Shown: one piece after another, positions 33,928-34,625 of the stretch
Layout: every line of letters begins with the position of its first letter
Numbering within the stretch: the stretch's first letter is position 1
Assembly (NCBI GenBank): GCA_026414545.1
Contig: JAOAIU010000043.1
Coordinates: 1-34,625, forward strand
Reading direction: 5' to 3'
Source of the DNA: Candidatus Saccharicenans sp.
GTDB lineage: Bacteria; Acidobacteriota; Aminicenantia; Aminicenantales; Saccharicenantaceae
Length of the DNA stretch: 34,625 bases
Translations under genes and position numbers: made by a program
The notes under the pieces: model-generated
Database searches by the model: none
What the model saw: the letters and a program-made list of their open reading frames with translations, nothing else
What the model was told of the DNA's origin: nothing

Positions 33928-34311
33928 TTACTTGCGGGGTATTTTGCCCACGCTGATAAACTGCGTCCCCGCCTTGCTGATGATGACAAACCCGACAGGC
34001 CTGACTTCTCCACTCATAAAGAAGCCCTTGCCGCCAAGGTCCAGGTTCTGAGGGGCACCGCCCCCACCCCCGCCAAACCCGAGGTCAATCATCATGATGG
34101 GGATGATGGTTACCTTGCCGACCTTGATCGGCTCGCCGACGATATGCTTGACGTTCAGGTTATTAGTCAACCGCTGAGATAGCGATTCGGCGAGCTGATC
34201 CATCGGCAGAGGTGCTTTGGGCTGGGGTTTCTTTTCGGCTTGGGAATTGGCCACAGGTGCCGAGAAGATAGCCAATCCGGTCAATAAGACTATAGCGATT
34301 AGTCTTTTCAC
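33928..34311 (-). CDS. Small exported GerW/YtfJ-like protein
   Basis: A 127-residue protein with a GTG start at 34311 and a strong AAAGGAGG site six to seven bases upstream. A signal peptide covers residues 1-23 (ANS-Q). The rest is one GerW/YtfJ-type domain: VGEPIKVGKVTIIPIMMIDL, the glycine run FGGGGGGA, then VRPVGFVIISKAGTQFISVG. It shares this domain with the next gene but lacks the TPR part, which suggests a duplication and a possible hetero-oligomer. In Bacillus the family is needed for spore germination; no sporulation genes are visible here and both copies are exported, so a different envelope role is likely (inference). Confidence 0.82.
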   Translation of the reverse strand: MKRLIAIVLLTGLAIFSAPVANSQAEKKPQPKAPLPMDQLAESLSQRLTNNLNVKHIVGEPIKVGKVTIIPIMMIDLGFGGGGGGAPQNLDLGGKGFFMSGEVRPVGFVIISKAGTQFISVGKIPRK

Positions 34312-34484
34312 GGGAAACCTCCTTTAATGCAGGATTACAGAATACTTTGTTTCTTTAACCTAGGATATTTTGCTGTTGGCTTCGTGGTGGTCTCTTTTCT
34401 AGATTACAATCAGAGTATATACCCTTTTTGACACAAATGATATTATCTTTATTTATTTTTACGGCGATAAGACAGAAGGGGGTA

Positions 34485-34511
34485 AAAATGGGGACACGAG
34501 AGTGTGTCCCC
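34485..34511 (-). terminator. GGGGACAC/GTGTCCCC hairpin closing the last, partial gene (copy 9)
   Basis: A perfect 8-bp stem (34490-34497 with 34504-34511) with a six-base loop. On the minus strand it follows the stop of the right-end gene and runs into ATTTTT (34485-34489). A T8 run also flanks it on the plus strand, so it could stop transcription from both sides. Confidence 0.8.
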
Positions 34512-34519
34512 CATTTTTT

Positions 34520-34625
34520 TTAATCTTTTTTAAGGCCGAGGAGGCGGGCCAGGTTGGCCTTTGGGTCCAGCTTGATTTTGATGCGGCCGGGCATGGCGCT
34601 CAATATCGGATTAACTCCAGGACCA
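34520..34625 (-). CDS. C-terminal fragment of an unidentified protein, truncated by the window edge
   Basis: Reading the minus strand from the window edge gives 34 codons and a TAA at 34520-34522. The peptide (NPILSAMPGRIKIKLDPKAN, then LARLLGLKKD) is protein-like, has no internal stop, and is followed at once by a hairpin terminator, so it is the true end of a gene that continues to the right. Too short to name a family. Confidence 0.6.
   Translation of the reverse strand, partial: GPGVNPILSAMPGRIKIKLDPKANLARLLGLKKD

Noticed and set aside
33918-34013. N-terminal extension of 32 residues on the GerW/TPR protein.
   Set aside because: It reads through the upstream GerW gene in another frame and would bury the signal peptide; the ATG at 33917 has a strong AAGGAG.
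1891-34511. The repeated hairpins as a CRISPR array.
   Set aside because: Copies are kilobases apart, palindromic and lie at gene ends; there are no regular spacers or cas genes.

Overview
The window looks like a chromosomal piece of an uncultivated, anaerobic, Gram-negative-type bacterium of the Acidobacteriota/Candidatus Aminicenantota (OP8) kind. The assignment is an inference. It rests on a VWFA-related protein of the family described from Acidobacteria, a secreted dipeptidyl-peptidase-IV-like S9 peptidase, many exported proteins (signal peptides ending AxA-Q, one lipoprotein) and an amino-acid fermentation operon. No tRNA, rRNA, CRISPR, integrase or transposase gene was seen.

Layout. 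(1) 1-7.6 kb: the 3' part of an S9 peptidase, a convergent cobalamin-binding-type radical SAM gene, an exported VWA-like protein, and a divergent exported Ig-like/beta-propeller protein. (2) 7.6-12.9 kb: a sparse 0.7-kb spacer, then one 1540-codon gene joining an AMP-forming acyl-CoA synthetase domain, about 750 residues of unassigned sequence and a C-terminal GNAT domain. (3) 13.2-23.2 kb: a compact nine-gene minus-strand operon. Its order of transcription is a GntR regulator, glutamate mutase S, the MutL/GlmL reactivating factor, glutamate mutase E, methylaspartate ammonia-lyase, an AtuA-like protein, a DUF4387 protein, a P-loop protein and a class I fumarase-type hydratase. (4) 23.7-28.6 kb: an exported trypsin-fold/PDZ protein with a degraded catalytic triad, and an orphan four-PAS sensor histidine kinase. 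(5) 28.7-34.6 kb: an exported RraA-family protein, a conserved protein of unknown function, a lipoprotein fusing GH16 to a sialidase-like BNR propeller, a pair of exported GerW/YtfJ-like proteins (one with TPRs), and the last codons of an unidentified minus-strand gene.

How the genes work together. MutS/MutE with MutL convert (S)-glutamate to (2S,3S)-3-methylaspartate. The ammonia-lyase makes mesaconate, and the class I hydratase is well placed to act as mesaconase and give citramalate: the methylaspartate route of glutamate fermentation. Key residues of both named enzymes fall where they do in the clostridial proteins as I recall them. The citramalate-cleaving step is absent. In its place are three genes of unknown biochemistry (AtuA-like, DUF4387, P-loop), the best candidate for an undescribed module. 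Upstream of the GntR gene lie three TATACCAA boxes spaced by 10 and 30 bp, which look like an autoregulatory operator.

A second theme is a dispersed hairpin family with stem GGGGACAC/GTGTCCCC. Seven good copies and two decayed ones occur in this window, nearly all directly at gene 3' ends and often with a T-tract. They resemble either REP-type elements reused as terminators or a lineage-specific terminator.
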